Assembly (NCBI RefSeq): GCF_038637725.1
Contig: NZ_CP152052.1
Location: 1,037,501 to 1,101,500, forward strand
Length of the DNA stretch: 64,000 nt
Direction: 5' to 3'
Source: Psychrobacillus sp. FSL H8-0483
GTDB taxonomy: Bacteria; Bacillota; Bacilli; Bacillales_A; Planococcaceae
Shown: positions 1 through 8,725 of the stretch, in pieces
Layout: each line of letters opens with the position of its first letter
How positions within the stretch are numbered: position 1 is the stretch's first letter
Made by a program: the position numbers and the translations under genes
Notes under the pieces: model-generated
What the model saw: the letters and a program-made list of their open reading frames with translations, nothing else
Told to the model about the DNA's origin: nothing
Database searches by the model: none

Positions 1-107
1 AGACAGATAAGCCATCACAAACGACGCGTGAGCTATGGTGATGGCTTATCGCTCACCCCGCGGAAAGCGTCCGCCTATAGTGGAAATCAACTATACTTTA
101 TTCCATG
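1..107. repeat. Palindromic intergenic repeat, copy A (cut by window edge)
   Basis: Near-identical to 57009-57115. It has a 13-bp stem (GATAAGCCATCAC pairing with GTGATGGCTTATC) followed by CCGCGGAAAGCGTCCGCC and a short tail. Other family members are near 52390-52740, 56379-56567 and 56968-57115. The left part lies outside the window. It has no coding potential; it is probably a REP/MITE-like element of Bacillales. Confidence 0.8.
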
Positions 108-405
108 TGAAATATATATTTCTTTAGTTTCCTTTAGTATTGTTCGTGTTTTTTCATGTAAATTGGAATTATGAAATTGATTCAATAAAGAAGGATTATG
201 GACGAAGGATGTAGAAATTAGATATTGTAGTACAATTGTCGGTATGAATTTATAACTATTTAGTATAAAGCAATAGGATAATATTTATTATGCTCTCACT
301 TATTACCTACAAATTGAAATGAAACTGTAACAATCGAGTGGTCGTCTAGTGTTATAATAGGCATGTTGTATTTTATTAAACGAAATTAACTAGGTGGTAT
401 ATAGA
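108..405. other. AT-rich leader upstream of ftsE
   Basis: This stretch is very AT-rich and I see no gene in it. The only recognisable signal is an extended -10 (TG-T-TATAAT) at 350-358, about 47 bases before the ftsE start. Confidence 0.5.
350..358 (+). promoter_or_regulatory. Candidate extended -10 promoter of ftsEX
   Basis: TGTTATAAT at 350-358 fits an extended -10 element for the housekeeping sigma factor. I see no good -35 at normal spacing, which is usual for extended -10 promoters. Confidence 0.5.
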
Positions 406-1092
406 ATGATAGAAATGATAAACGTCTACAAAAAATATCCGAATGGAATAGTTGCTGCAAACGGGATTGATGTAGAAATAAAGCAAGGTGAGTTTGTTTA
501 TGTCGTAGGTCCGAGTGGTGCAGGAAAATCGACATTTATCAAAATGATGTATCGAGAAGAACGACCAACTTCAGGAACTATTAAGATTAACGGTAGTGAT
601 TTAAGCACATTAAAAAATAAAAACGTACCCTATTTAAGAAGACAAATTGGGGTAGTCTTTCAGGACTTTAAATTACTTCCTCGCCTTAATGTGTATGAAA
701 ATATAGCTTTTGCGTTAGAAGTTATTGAAGAGTCTCCTAAAATTATACGTAAGCGTGTCATGGAAGTTTTAGAATTAGTTGGGTTAAAACATAAGGCAAG
801 AATGTTTCCAACAGAGCTTTCTGGAGGAGAGCAACAACGAGTATCCATTGCACGATCTATTGTAAATACTCCTAAACTTGTTATTGCGGACGAGCCTACA
901 GGAAACTTAGATCCAGATACTTCATGGGAAATTATGAATATTTTCGAAGAGATTAATGCCCGAGGAACTACGATTGTAATGGCAACACATAATAGAGAAA
1001 TTGTAAATACTATTAGACACCGTGTTATTGCAGTGGAGGGTGGATTAATCACTCGAGACGAATACGGAGGAGAATATGGTTATGAAAGCTAG
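406..1092 (+). CDS. ftsE: Cell-division ABC transporter ATP-binding protein FtsE
   Basis: FtsE is the cytoplasmic ATPase of the FtsEX complex, which converts ATP hydrolysis into activation of a peptidoglycan hydrolase outside the cell. The 228-residue protein has a Walker A motif (GPSGAGKST, residues 35-43), the signature LSGGEQQR and the Walker B LVIADEP. The start MIEMINVYKKYPNG matches the family N-terminus. AGGTGG at 392-397 lies 8 bases before the ATG at 406, so a GTG at 394 inside that ribosome-binding site is not the start. ftsX follows with an overlap, as in other Bacillales. Identification is secure. Confidence 0.95.
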   Translation: MIEMINVYKKYPNGIVAANGIDVEIKQGEFVYVVGPSGAGKSTFIKMMYREERPTSGTIKINGSDLSTLKNKNVPYLRRQIGVVFQDFKLLPRLNVYENIAFALEVIEESPKIIRKRVMEVLELVGLKHKARMFPTELSGGEQQRVSIARSIVNTPKLVIADEPTGNLDPDTSWEIMNIFEEINARGTTIVMATHNREIVNTIRHRVIAVEGGLITRDEYGGEYGYES

Positions 1093-1969
1093 AACAGCAG
1101 GACGACACTTCAGAGATAGCCTGAAAAGCATCAGTCGTAATGGCTGGATGACTTTTGCTTCGGTTAGTGCAGTAACAGTAACTTTACTACTTGTTGGTGT
1201 TTTCTTTATGATAATGATGAACTTAAACAAGGTTGCGGATGATTTAGAAAGAGATGTAGAAGTTAAAGTCTATGTAGAACTTACCGCGGATGAAGAAGCT
1301 AGATTGAAATTAGAAGAAGAGATTAAAAACACATCAGGAGTAGCTGAAGTGGTGTATTCTCCAAAAGAAGATGAATTAAGTAAGTTAGTAGTAGATTTTG
1401 GAGAAGATTTACGTTTGTTTGAACAACAAAACCCTCTACATAATGTGTATTATATAAAAGCTGTCAACCCACAAGAAACAGCGAAGATTGCACAAAAAAT
1501 CGATCGTTTAGATAATACGTTCGAAGTAAAATATGGCGAAGGAAAAATAGAAAAACTATTCTCTTTCTTAAACACAAGTAGAAATGTAGGGCTAGTATTA
1601 ATTTTGGCGTTGCTATTTACGGCAATGTTTTTAATTTCTAATACGATTCGTATCACTATTGTTGCAAGACGACGTGATATTGAAATTATGAAACTTGTTG
1701 GAGCAACGAATTGGTTTATTCGTATTCCTTTCATATTAGAAGGAATGTGGCTTGGGATATTAGGAGCAATCATTCCGATAACTTTAGTAACAGTACTCTA
1801 TTATAATATTCACAAAATGCTAGCACCTAAGTTGGAACAAGGGAACTTGTTTGAACTGCTGGAATTTTCGCCTTTCATCTATCAAGTGAATGCCTTGATT
1901 TTATTAATGGGAGTATTGATAGGTATCTGGGGTAGTTTCATGTCTGTACGTAAATTCCTACGAGTATAA
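1082..1969 (+). CDS. ftsX: Cell-division ABC transporter permease FtsX
   Basis: FtsX is the membrane partner of FtsE. It has a short cytoplasmic N-terminus, a first membrane segment around residues 20-45, a large extracellular loop and three C-terminal membrane segments ending in KFLRV. The N-terminal block SRNGWMTFASVSAVTVTLLL is the typical FtsX sequence. GGAGGAG at 1066-1072 is 9 bases from the ATG at 1082 (MKARTAGRHF), better than the ATG at 1076, which would leave only 3. The gene overlaps the end of ftsE, implying translational coupling. By analogy with B. subtilis, its loop would contact a coiled-coil hydrolase; the next gene is such a protein. Confidence 0.95.
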   Translation: MKARTAGRHFRDSLKSISRNGWMTFASVSAVTVTLLLVGVFFMIMMNLNKVADDLERDVEVKVYVELTADEEARLKLEEEIKNTSGVAEVVYSPKEDELSKLVVDFGEDLRLFEQQNPLHNVYYIKAVNPQETAKIAQKIDRLDNTFEVKYGEGKIEKLFSFLNTSRNVGLVLILALLFTAMFLISNTIRITIVARRRDIEIMKLVGATNWFIRIPFILEGMWLGILGAIIPITLVTVLYYNIHKMLAPKLEQGNLFELLEFSPFIYQVNALILLMGVLIGIWGSFMSVRKFLRV

Positions 1970-2133
1970 GCTTTTGCAGCAAATGACTTCTGTGGAAGCA
2001 TATGTTTTTTCTGCTGATTAAGTTTATAGCCACAGATTTTGTTAGTAGTTCACCTGCCAAACCTGGTGGAAAATCTGGGCACCAATACGCCAAGGCATAT
2101 ATGATAGTAATAGTTTGAAAGGAGCAATAAATT

Positions 2134-3438
2134 TTGAGAAAACAGTCTAAATGGGTGCTACGTATTATTGCAGTGGCAACAACTGGAGCACTTTTATTAA
2201 CTGGTCCAAGTGCCCTTGCCAATTCATTAAATGATTTAAAAAGTGAACAAAAAAAATTAGAACAGAAGAAAAATTCAATTAACTCGAACATTAAAGAAAC
2301 AGAAGGTAAAATAAATGAAAATGAGTCGAAAATTGATAAAATTATGGCTCAAATTCAAGCGCTAGATTCAGAAATTATTGCAACTGAAAATAATATTTCG
2401 AAGGTGTTAAATGCAATAAAATTAACCACTACGGAAATAGAAAAATTGCATGCTTCCATTGCAGAATTGGAACGTAAAATCGAGGAACGAGATAAGCTGT
2501 TAAAAGAACGAATTCGTGCTGTCCAAGTGAGTGGAGGTTCGGTTAGTTATGTAGACGTTTTACTCGGGGCAAATAGTTTTATTGATTTTATCGATCGCTT
2601 CTCTGCCGTTAATACATTAATGGAAGCAGATCGTAAAATTTTAAAAGAACAAGCAGATGATAAAAAACAGTTAGAAGAACAAAAAGCAAGTTTAGAAAAT
2701 AAGTTAAAAGAACAAGAAGAGAGCAAAAATAAACTTGTTAGTTTGAAAGCTTCGCTAGATAGTCAAAAAGCTTCCAAAGGCGACTTAATAGACCAGCTAG
2801 AGGTAGAACAAAGTAAGTTGCAAGAACAAAAAGAAGTAATGGAAACAGAATATGAAGAAGTGCTTAATTTAAGCCAAGACGTGCAAGATAAAATTGTATC
2901 AGAACAAAAACGTCTTGAAGAAGTAGCAAGAAAAATAGCAGAAGAGAAAAAGCGTAAAGAAGAGGAAGAACGAAAACGCCAAGAAGCAGCTGGCGGATCC
3001 ACTACAATTCCAGACGTCTCTCCCGGTGCATGGACAAAACCTGCTTCAGGAAGATTGACATCAGGTTACGGATATAGAGTGCATCCTATTTATGGTACTG
3101 GGAAAATGCACTACGGAGTAGACTTTGCGAACAGTACTGGAACTCCTGTTGTATCAGCAGCAGATGGGGTCGTATCCTATGCATCTCCACTGAGCACATA
3201 TGGAAATGTTATTATGGTAACACATTCGATTGATGGTCAAACCTTTACTTCCTTATATGCGCATTTAAGTAGTATCAAAGTAAGTGTTGGACAAGTTGTT
3301 TCAAAAGGACAACTAATAGGAGCAATCGGAACCACTGGGAACTCTACTGGCCCGCATCTCCATTTTGAAATTCACGTTGGAAACTGGGAAGGCATGGCGA
3401 AAAACTCAGTAAATCCATTAAGATATATTTCTATTTAA
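2134..3438 (+). CDS. Coiled-coil M23 (LytM/EnvC-type) peptidoglycan endopeptidase
   Basis: A secreted 434-residue murein hydrolase. A signal peptide (cleavage likely after the ALA near residue 30) is followed by a long Lys/Glu/Gln-rich coiled coil (about 31-285) and a C-terminal M23 metallopeptidase domain. Zinc ligands are visible as H326-x3-D330 and H408-L-H410. The start is TTG at 2134, with AAAGGAG 9 bases upstream. It lies 164 bases behind ftsX. B. subtilis FtsEX controls CwlO, which has the same coiled coil but a NlpC/P60 domain; E. coli FtsEX controls EnvC, with coiled coil plus M23. I infer this is the FtsEX-controlled hydrolase of this organism. Confidence 0.85.
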   Translation: MRKQSKWVLRIIAVATTGALLLTGPSALANSLNDLKSEQKKLEQKKNSINSNIKETEGKINENESKIDKIMAQIQALDSEIIATENNISKVLNAIKLTTTEIEKLHASIAELERKIEERDKLLKERIRAVQVSGGSVSYVDVLLGANSFIDFIDRFSAVNTLMEADRKILKEQADDKKQLEEQKASLENKLKEQEESKNKLVSLKASLDSQKASKGDLIDQLEVEQSKLQEQKEVMETEYEEVLNLSQDVQDKIVSEQKRLEEVARKIAEEKKRKEEEERKRQEAAGGSTTIPDVSPGAWTKPASGRLTSGYGYRVHPIYGTGKMHYGVDFANSTGTPVVSAADGVVSYASPLSTYGNVIMVTHSIDGQTFTSLYAHLSSIKVSVGQVVSKGQLIGAIGTTGNSTGPHLHFEIHVGNWEGMAKNSVNPLRYISI

Positions 3439-3440
3439 AA

Positions 3441-3486
3441 AAAGATGCTCAATTACTCACCTTAGTAAGTGATTGAGCATCTTTTT
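3441..3486 (+). terminator. Intrinsic terminator after the M23 hydrolase gene
   Basis: A long stem with arms AAGATGCTCAATTACT and the matching GTGATTGAGCATCTT, followed by a T run. It starts right after the stop codon and closes the ftsEX-M23 unit. Confidence 0.85.
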
Positions 3487-3599
3487 ATTTTGGACATATT
3501 TACAAACTTGCCAATAGATTAAATTGGTATTCTCCATCCAATTATGCTTATAATAATAGCGATGGGAATAAACAATGATGTGTTAATTGGAGGTAGACT

Positions 3600-4178
3600 G
3601 TGAAGAAAAAGATAGTCGGTTTATTAATCGTTGGTTGTTTAGTGGCAATCGCAACCATTTCATTTGTAAAAAATAATATTGATGAAAAAGATGCGTTTGC
3701 TGGGGAACAAATGGGAACAGATTTAGCAATGAATCCTGCTAATGAAGGTATTGGTAAAGGGGATACTGCACCTAATTTCACGCTGACAACGCTAGATGGG
3801 GAAGAAGTGACCCTTGCAGATTATCGGGGGAAAAAGGTTGTTTTAAACTTTTGGGCAACTTGGTGTCCACCTTGTAAAGCAGAGATGCCTCATATGCAAA
3901 ACTACTACGAAGATATGGCAGAAAAGGAAAACGTGGAAATTTTAGCGGTTAATTTGACAAGCTCCGATGTTGGTCTAGATAAAGTAAAAGCATTTCAAGA
4001 AGATTACGCGTTAAGCTTTCCAATTCCTTTAGATGAGGAAGGTATACTTGGAGAGACATATCAAGCAATCACAATACCAACTACATATATGATTGATACA
4101 ACTGGTAAGATTCAAAATAAAATAGTTGGTCCGATGGATGAACAAATGCTTAATGAGTATGTTAGTAATTTAAAATAA
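3600..4178 (+). CDS. Membrane-anchored thioredoxin-like thiol-disulfide oxidoreductase (ResA/TlpA type)
   Basis: A 192-residue redoxin with one N-terminal membrane anchor (about residues 4-22) and an extracytoplasmic thioredoxin fold. The active site is WATWCPPCKAEMP, and the later TIPTTYMID block supplies the cis-proline. Family members (ResA, StoA) reduce disulfides in apocytochrome c or envelope proteins. The start is GTG at 3600 behind GGAGG. It is a single gene between the hydrolase and ctpB. There are no cytochrome-maturation genes nearby, so I cannot say which substrate it serves. Confidence 0.85.
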   Translation: MKKKIVGLLIVGCLVAIATISFVKNNIDEKDAFAGEQMGTDLAMNPANEGIGKGDTAPNFTLTTLDGEEVTLADYRGKKVVLNFWATWCPPCKAEMPHMQNYYEDMAEKENVEILAVNLTSSDVGLDKVKAFQEDYALSFPIPLDEEGILGETYQAITIPTTYMIDTTGKIQNKIVGPMDEQMLNEYVSNLK

Positions 4179-4249
4179 AACCCGATTTTTGGGCAAGTAT
4201 TAAACTTCATTTTCCTCACATATATTAGTGGAAAAGTAGGAGGTTGAAC

Positions 4250-5668
4250 TTGCGCAAAAGTCGGATTTTTTTATATGGTTTTCTAGGTGTAATAATTCTT
4301 GGGTTTGGGTACATTTGGTTTGGGACAACATCGAGTACAGGGCAAACAAACGTTAGTAATAGTCAAGTAATCGATGAAGCGTTTAAATTAATTAAAAAAG
4401 AAGCTGTGTTTTCGAAAAACGAAAAACTGTTGGTTGAAGGGGCCATTCGCGGAATGGCAGATGCGTTAGAAGATCCGCATAGTACTTATTTGACAAAAGA
4501 AGAAGCGTTAGCTCAAGAAGCATCACTAGCAGAAGAACGTGTTGGAATTGGAGTAGAAATTATGCTCTCCGCTGGGAAATTTATAGTTGTTGCACCGATA
4601 AAGGATTCTCCTGCATTTAAAGCAGGAGTGAAACCGCAGGATGAGATTGTCCGTGTTAATGGAGAACGACTAGAAGGTAAAAAGATGACGGAACTTGTTC
4701 GGTTATTAAGTGGTGATAAAGGAACTAGTGTAAAACTGACGGTATATCGTGCAAGCGAAGATCGACACGTGGAGTTACATATGAAACGAGATACGATTGC
4801 GATGCATACTGTTTCTAGTGAAGTATACGAAGTGGATAATTACTCAATCGGACTTGTAACGATTTCTATATTTGGGGAAAAGACAGGAGAAGAGTGGGAG
4901 AAACAAACGAAAGCTTTAGTTGAACGTGGTATTGATGGTCTCCTGGTTGATGTCAGAGGAAATCCTGGCGGATACTTATTTAGCGTATCTTCTATTATCG
5001 GAACTTTGTTGCAAAATGGCAGTACTTTCGCGTACATGCAAGATTCGAAAGGTGTTTTGGAAATACTGAAAACGGAAAATAAAGATAAGACTTATTTAAA
5101 TAAAATACCTGTTGTTTTATTACAAAATGGGGGAAGTGCTTCAGCAAGTGAAGTGTTAGCGGGAGCATTAAAGGATAATAATCGTGCCATGATCATAGGA
5201 GAAACAAGCTTCGGGAAAGGAACTGTGCAGGAAACAAAAGACCTTTCCAATGGAGGTAAATTAAAAATTTCAACCCATAAATGGCTTACTCCAAAACAAG
5301 AGTGGATTCATCATAAAGGTATTGAGGCAGATTTAAAAGTCGAGCAAGATGAGCTCTATATGATGGATCTAAAATCTTATCGTGGAGAATTTAAAGTTGG
5401 AGATTTCGGAGAAGAAATTAAATATGTTCAACAAGTATTAGGAGCTTTAGGTTATAGTATTTCACGAAAAGATGGTTATTTTGATGAAGATACAAGAGAT
5501 GCATTAGAAATGTACCGAGAGAAAAATAAACTAACGGCTAAAGAGGGACTAGACGATACATTATTTCAATCCTTAACGAAAACAATATCGGACTATAAAG
5601 TGAGAAAAGAAAATGATAAGCAGCTTCAAATGGGTATTAGTTATTTAATTCACGCTATTAAAAAGTAA
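4250..5668 (+). CDS. ctpB: Carboxy-terminal processing serine protease CtpB (S41) with PDZ and peptidoglycan-binding domains
   Basis: An exported 472-residue S41 protease. Order: N-terminal membrane anchor (about 5-25), PDZ domain (about 95-180), S41 catalytic core, and C-terminal PG_binding_1 domain (about 385-450). The catalytic serine is in NGGSASASEVLAGAL and the lysine in SFGKGTVQ, with the downstream Gln also kept. In B. subtilis, CtpB cleaves SpoIVFA to trigger sigma-K processing; whether this strain sporulates cannot be told here. TTG at 4250 is chosen because AGGAGG at 4238-4243 sits 6 bases upstream; the TTG at 4244 abuts it. minJ follows, as in B. subtilis. Confidence 0.9.
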   Translation: MRKSRIFLYGFLGVIILGFGYIWFGTTSSTGQTNVSNSQVIDEAFKLIKKEAVFSKNEKLLVEGAIRGMADALEDPHSTYLTKEEALAQEASLAEERVGIGVEIMLSAGKFIVVAPIKDSPAFKAGVKPQDEIVRVNGERLEGKKMTELVRLLSGDKGTSVKLTVYRASEDRHVELHMKRDTIAMHTVSSEVYEVDNYSIGLVTISIFGEKTGEEWEKQTKALVERGIDGLLVDVRGNPGGYLFSVSSIIGTLLQNGSTFAYMQDSKGVLEILKTENKDKTYLNKIPVVLLQNGGSASASEVLAGALKDNNRAMIIGETSFGKGTVQETKDLSNGGKLKISTHKWLTPKQEWIHHKGIEADLKVEQDELYMMDLKSYRGEFKVGDFGEEIKYVQQVLGALGYSISRKDGYFDEDTRDALEMYREKNKLTAKEGLDDTLFQSLTKTISDYKVRKENDKQLQMGISYLIHAIKK

Positions 5669-5750
5669 GATTATATGAAAATCCTATACGCAAAGGACTC
5701 CACGTTTGTTACAATGATAGGAAAGATAGTTGCGAGCGAGGAGGATGCGT

Positions 5751-6923
5751 ATGGTGCAAGAATTATTAATCGAGTTGGCTAAAGGAATTGGACGGTTTTT
5801 CCTTCATCCAGCAGTATATATTTCGCTACTTTTCTCTGTATTAATTGGCTATGTTCGTGTGAAAAGAGAAAGAAAGCAATTTCGCGCAAGAATCTTATGG
5901 GGTTGGACAGAAACAAAGCATGTTTTGTTAGATGGTTACGTTTGGTCCATTATCTTATCGGTTATTAGTGTTGGAATTGGCTTTGTTGTACCAACTACGT
6001 GGTTATTTATCTATAGTGCTTGGATGATATTATTTGTTTTATTGTTCATGTATCAGCTAGGTTCAGCAATTTACGCCATTGCTCTAGGCGCCACTACTTT
6101 GTACGTGATGTATGCGTATAACTGGTCTTTTCAAGTATTTTCGTGGGAAGAATTCACTGGTCTAAATGTATTAAATGAAGCTATTGTTCCAATTGCCATT
6201 TTAGCAGGATTGTTATTGATTGTAGAAGGGGCCCTTATTCAAAAACACGGAGCTACTTATGCTTCACCTAAATTAGTGAAAACATCAAGAGGCATCCAAG
6301 CGATGGAATATGTAACGAAGCGACTGTGGCTATTACCCGTCTTGTTAGTCATTCCTGGTGATGTTATTAGTGCCTATATTCCATTTTGGCCACAATTTCC
6401 AATAGGAGAGTCTACGTTTTCCTTGATATTATTTCCATTTGTTATTGGGTTTCAACAAAAAAGTAGACGAACACTGGCAGTTCAGTTTTATAAACGTTAC
6501 GGAAAAATGGTCTGGCAGTTGGGCATTATCGTAACTGTTGCAGCTGCAATTGGTTATGTAATGCCAATTATTAGTGCAGTTGTTATTCTACTAGCTGTAC
6601 TCGCGAGATTAGTAATTTCCTATATGGAATACAAAAAGGAAACGAGTGGCACATTTGCAGTGTCTCCTCAGCCGAATGGTGTTATGATAGCAGGAGTTCT
6701 TATCGATTCGCCCGCTGAAAAGATGGGTTTACAAATCGGAGAGCGTATTGTAAAAGTGAATGGACAAAAGGTGACGGACGAGCAAGAGCTTTACGAAGCG
6801 GTACAAATAAATGCAGCACATTGCAAATTGGAAGTACTGGATTCCAACGGAGAGCTTCGTTTACGTCAGCATATTTTGTTTAGACATGATCATTACCGAT
6901 TAGGCTTGATCTTAATAAGATAG
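5751..6923 (+). CDS. minJ: Cell-division topological determinant MinJ (polytopic PDZ protein)
   Basis: The 390-residue protein has about seven or eight hydrophobic segments in its first 290 residues and a C-terminal PDZ domain (about 295-385, including IAGVLIDSPAEKMGLQIGERIVKVNGQKV, given here as position 6691-6777). MinJ in B. subtilis is 397 residues, has the same layout and lies beside ctpB; there it links DivIVA to MinD and blocks division near poles. ATG at 5751 is preferred because GAGGAGG at 5738-5744 is 6 bases upstream. Identification rests on architecture plus synteny. Confidence 0.8.
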   Translation: MVQELLIELAKGIGRFFLHPAVYISLLFSVLIGYVRVKRERKQFRARILWGWTETKHVLLDGYVWSIILSVISVGIGFVVPTTWLFIYSAWMILFVLLFMYQLGSAIYAIALGATTLYVMYAYNWSFQVFSWEEFTGLNVLNEAIVPIAILAGLLLIVEGALIQKHGATYASPKLVKTSRGIQAMEYVTKRLWLLPVLLVIPGDVISAYIPFWPQFPIGESTFSLILFPFVIGFQQKSRRTLAVQFYKRYGKMVWQLGIIVTVAAAIGYVMPIISAVVILLAVLARLVISYMEYKKETSGTFAVSPQPNGVMIAGVLIDSPAEKMGLQIGERIVKVNGQKVTDEQELYEAVQINAAHCKLEVLDSNGELRLRQHILFRHDHYRLGLILIR

Positions 6924-6931
6924 GAGAACAT

Positions 6932-7189
6932 ATGGAAACGATATCTTTATCAACACAAATACTAATGGCCATCTTTGCTCCTGCACTACTAGTCGTGTTA
7001 TTTACACGTATTACGTTCAATCATTATGTTGCGTTAATATTGACGGTCGCATTGTTCGCAGCTTCGGTTTACGCGGGTTACACGCATCGATGGTGGATAT
7101 ATATTCTAGATGCGGCGTCCTTAACAGCAGGATTTTGGTACGCAACCAATATGAAAACTAATGATAAGAAGAAAAAATCCGCCTCTTAA
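6932..7189 (+). CDS. csbA: CsbA-like small membrane protein (DUF2198)
   Basis: An 85-residue protein with three hydrophobic segments and a lysine-rich tail (KKKKSAS). The pattern LVVLFTRITFNHYVALILTVALFAASVYAG, encoded at 6989-7078, resembles B. subtilis CsbA, a sigma-B-controlled membrane protein of unknown function. It starts 9 bases after minJ with GGAGAA upstream. In B. subtilis csbA neighbours uvrBA; here a terminator and a repeat array follow, so synteny breaks. I see no sigma-B promoter in front of it. Confidence 0.75.
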   Translation: METISLSTQILMAIFAPALLVVLFTRITFNHYVALILTVALFAASVYAGYTHRWWIYILDAASLTAGFWYATNMKTNDKKKKSAS

Positions 7190-7204
7190 AGAGAGCGGAT
7201 TTTT
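7174..7204 (+). terminator. Terminator overlapping the csbA stop codon
   Basis: AAATCCGC...GCGGATTTTT forms a short stem whose loop contains the csbA stop codon (7187-7189). Confidence 0.8.
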
Positions 7205-7263
7205 CTTTGGAATGAAAGATGATCAAGGGAATAGCAAATGGTGTGATCCTAATTGCAAGATAA

Positions 7264-7458
7264 CCGTTACTTCGCAAGATAGAATTGCTTACTCGCAACA
7301 TTACGATGTGTACTCGCAAGATAGAATTGCTTACTCGCAAGATTACTATGCTTACTCGCAAGATAGAATTGCTTACACGCAACATTCAAGTGCTTACTCG
7401 CAATATTACTATGCGTACTCGCAACATTCAAGTGATTCCGGGCAACATTACTATGTGT
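7264..7458. repeat. 21-bp tandem array, class I (TACTCGCAA), nine units
   Basis: The core TCGCAA recurs at 7272, 7293, 7314, 7335, 7356, 7377 (ACGCAA), 7398, 7419 and, degraded, 7440. Each step is exactly 21 bases. Between cores the sequence alternates among GATAGAAT-, CATTACGA-, GATTACTA- and CATTCAAG-like segments ending in TGCT or TGTG. The array lies between the convergent csbA and M20 peptidase genes. It stays open in several frames only because 21 is a multiple of 3. A second class I array is at 32331-32507. Confidence 0.9.
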
Positions 7459-7504
7459 AATCATAAGTTCCATCCCCAGACTCACGAATTCATCCTCTAA
7501 TTAC

Positions 7505-8710
7505 TCACTCCACTTGTTTTCTTGCAAGTGAAGCATCATACTCTTTTCGTATACTGTGAAGAAGCTGAGCGTCCGTCAAGATTCGATAACCTGTTGAAGC
7601 TAAAGCTTTAGCTCCTTTAATCAGAGCTTCGTTTCCAACCTCTGATTTTGCTGCTTCACGGAATTCAATTGTATGCCCAATTAAATCGTCTGGTCCAATT
7701 TTAATGTGAGGATGCGCAGTTGGCACAGCATAGCTTATGTTACCGGCATCGGTTGAACCTTTACCTTTTCGTTTTTCGGTATGCACAACTTCTCCGACAG
7801 CTTCTAATTCGCAATGGAGTACTTCATCCAATACCGAATTTAACACAAAGTCTTGCACCTCGTTTTGGAAACGTTCGATTTTCACCGCTGCGCCTGTTGC
7901 TAAAGCAGCTCCGTTTGCAATAGCTCGCACTTTTTCTGCAACTTCTTCTGTTTTCTTCCATGTCTCTGCGCGAATATAAAAACGTGCAGACGCAAAGTCA
8001 GGAATTATATTCGGTGCATCTCCACCATGTGTAATAATGCCGTGAATACGGACATCAGAAGGGAGTTGCTGACGAAGTGCATTGATTCCATTGAACAGTT
8101 GAATTACTGCATCTAATGCGTTAATCCCTTGTTCAGGCGAGCCTGATGCATGAGCAGCTTTTCCATAGAAATGAAAATCTAAAGGATCGACAGCAAGCGT
8201 TTCACTGGTCAATGAAGTTTTACCAGCTGGATGAATCATTAAGGCAACATCCACATCCTTTAAATAGCCATGTCTGACAAAACTACCTTTTGCACTTCCA
8301 TTAGGTCCACCTTCCTCGGCAGGGGTACCAAGCACAACGACGCGTCCGCCTGTTTCAGAAATAGCTTCCGCTAATGCAATGCCCGCTGCAACACTTGTAG
8401 TCCCAATAATATTATGGCCGCAGGCATGGCCGATACCAGGTAGTGCGTCGTATTCAGCTAGATATGCAATGGTAGCTCCTTCTTTACCACTATCTTTTAC
8501 TGCATAAAAAGCAGTCTCGTGACCTGCAACTGCAGTTGTTACATCAAACCCTGCAATCTTTAGTAATTCTACATGTTTCGCACTTGCATAGAATTCTTGA
8601 TTTCCGATCTCTGGATTTGCATGAATATCTTGACTCGTTTGAATGTATAACTCTCTCTTATCATCGATAGATTTTGATAGTAGTTCTCTGCGTTCTTTTA
8701 CAATACTCAT
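7505..8710 (-). CDS. M20-family metallopeptidase / amidohydrolase
   Basis: A 401-residue M20D-type enzyme that hydrolyses N-acyl or peptide bonds using two metal ions. Visible metal-site motifs are LAEYDALPGIGHACGHN and TPAEEGG; the dimerisation (lid) domain lies at about residues 185-300 and a late His/Glu segment near IGHTIEF. The start is ATG with GGGAGG upstream. It is the last gene of the metN-metI-metQ operon, 15 bases after metQ, behind a SAM riboswitch. That context suggests it releases methionine or another sulfur amino acid from an imported conjugate, as proposed for M20 enzymes in B. subtilis sulfur operons. The substrate is inferred. Confidence 0.85.
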   Translation of the reverse strand: MSIVKERRELLSKSIDDKRELYIQTSQDIHANPEIGNQEFYASAKHVELLKIAGFDVTTAVAGHETAFYAVKDSGKEGATIAYLAEYDALPGIGHACGHNIIGTTSVAAGIALAEAISETGGRVVVLGTPAEEGGPNGSAKGSFVRHGYLKDVDVALMIHPAGKTSLTSETLAVDPLDFHFYGKAAHASGSPEQGINALDAVIQLFNGINALRQQLPSDVRIHGIITHGGDAPNIIPDFASARFYIRAETWKKTEEVAEKVRAIANGAALATGAAVKIERFQNEVQDFVLNSVLDEVLHCELEAVGEVVHTEKRKGKGSTDAGNISYAVPTAHPHIKIGPDDLIGHTIEFREAAKSEVGNEALIKGAKALASTGYRILTDAQLLHSIRKEYDASLARKQVE

Positions 8711-8725
8711 GTTTGTTTTCCTCCC

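Noticed and set aside
7264-7458. CRISPR array
   Set aside because: Repeats are 21 bp with a 9-bp core and no unique spacers of 30-40 bp; no cas genes are present. The same applies to 24114-24275 and 32331-32507.
7161-7500. Overlapping open frames on both strands encoding AYSQDRI- or ILRVSNS-like heptads
   Set aside because: They are produced by the 21-bp array, whose period is divisible by three. There is no ribosome-binding site and the frames are open on both strands.
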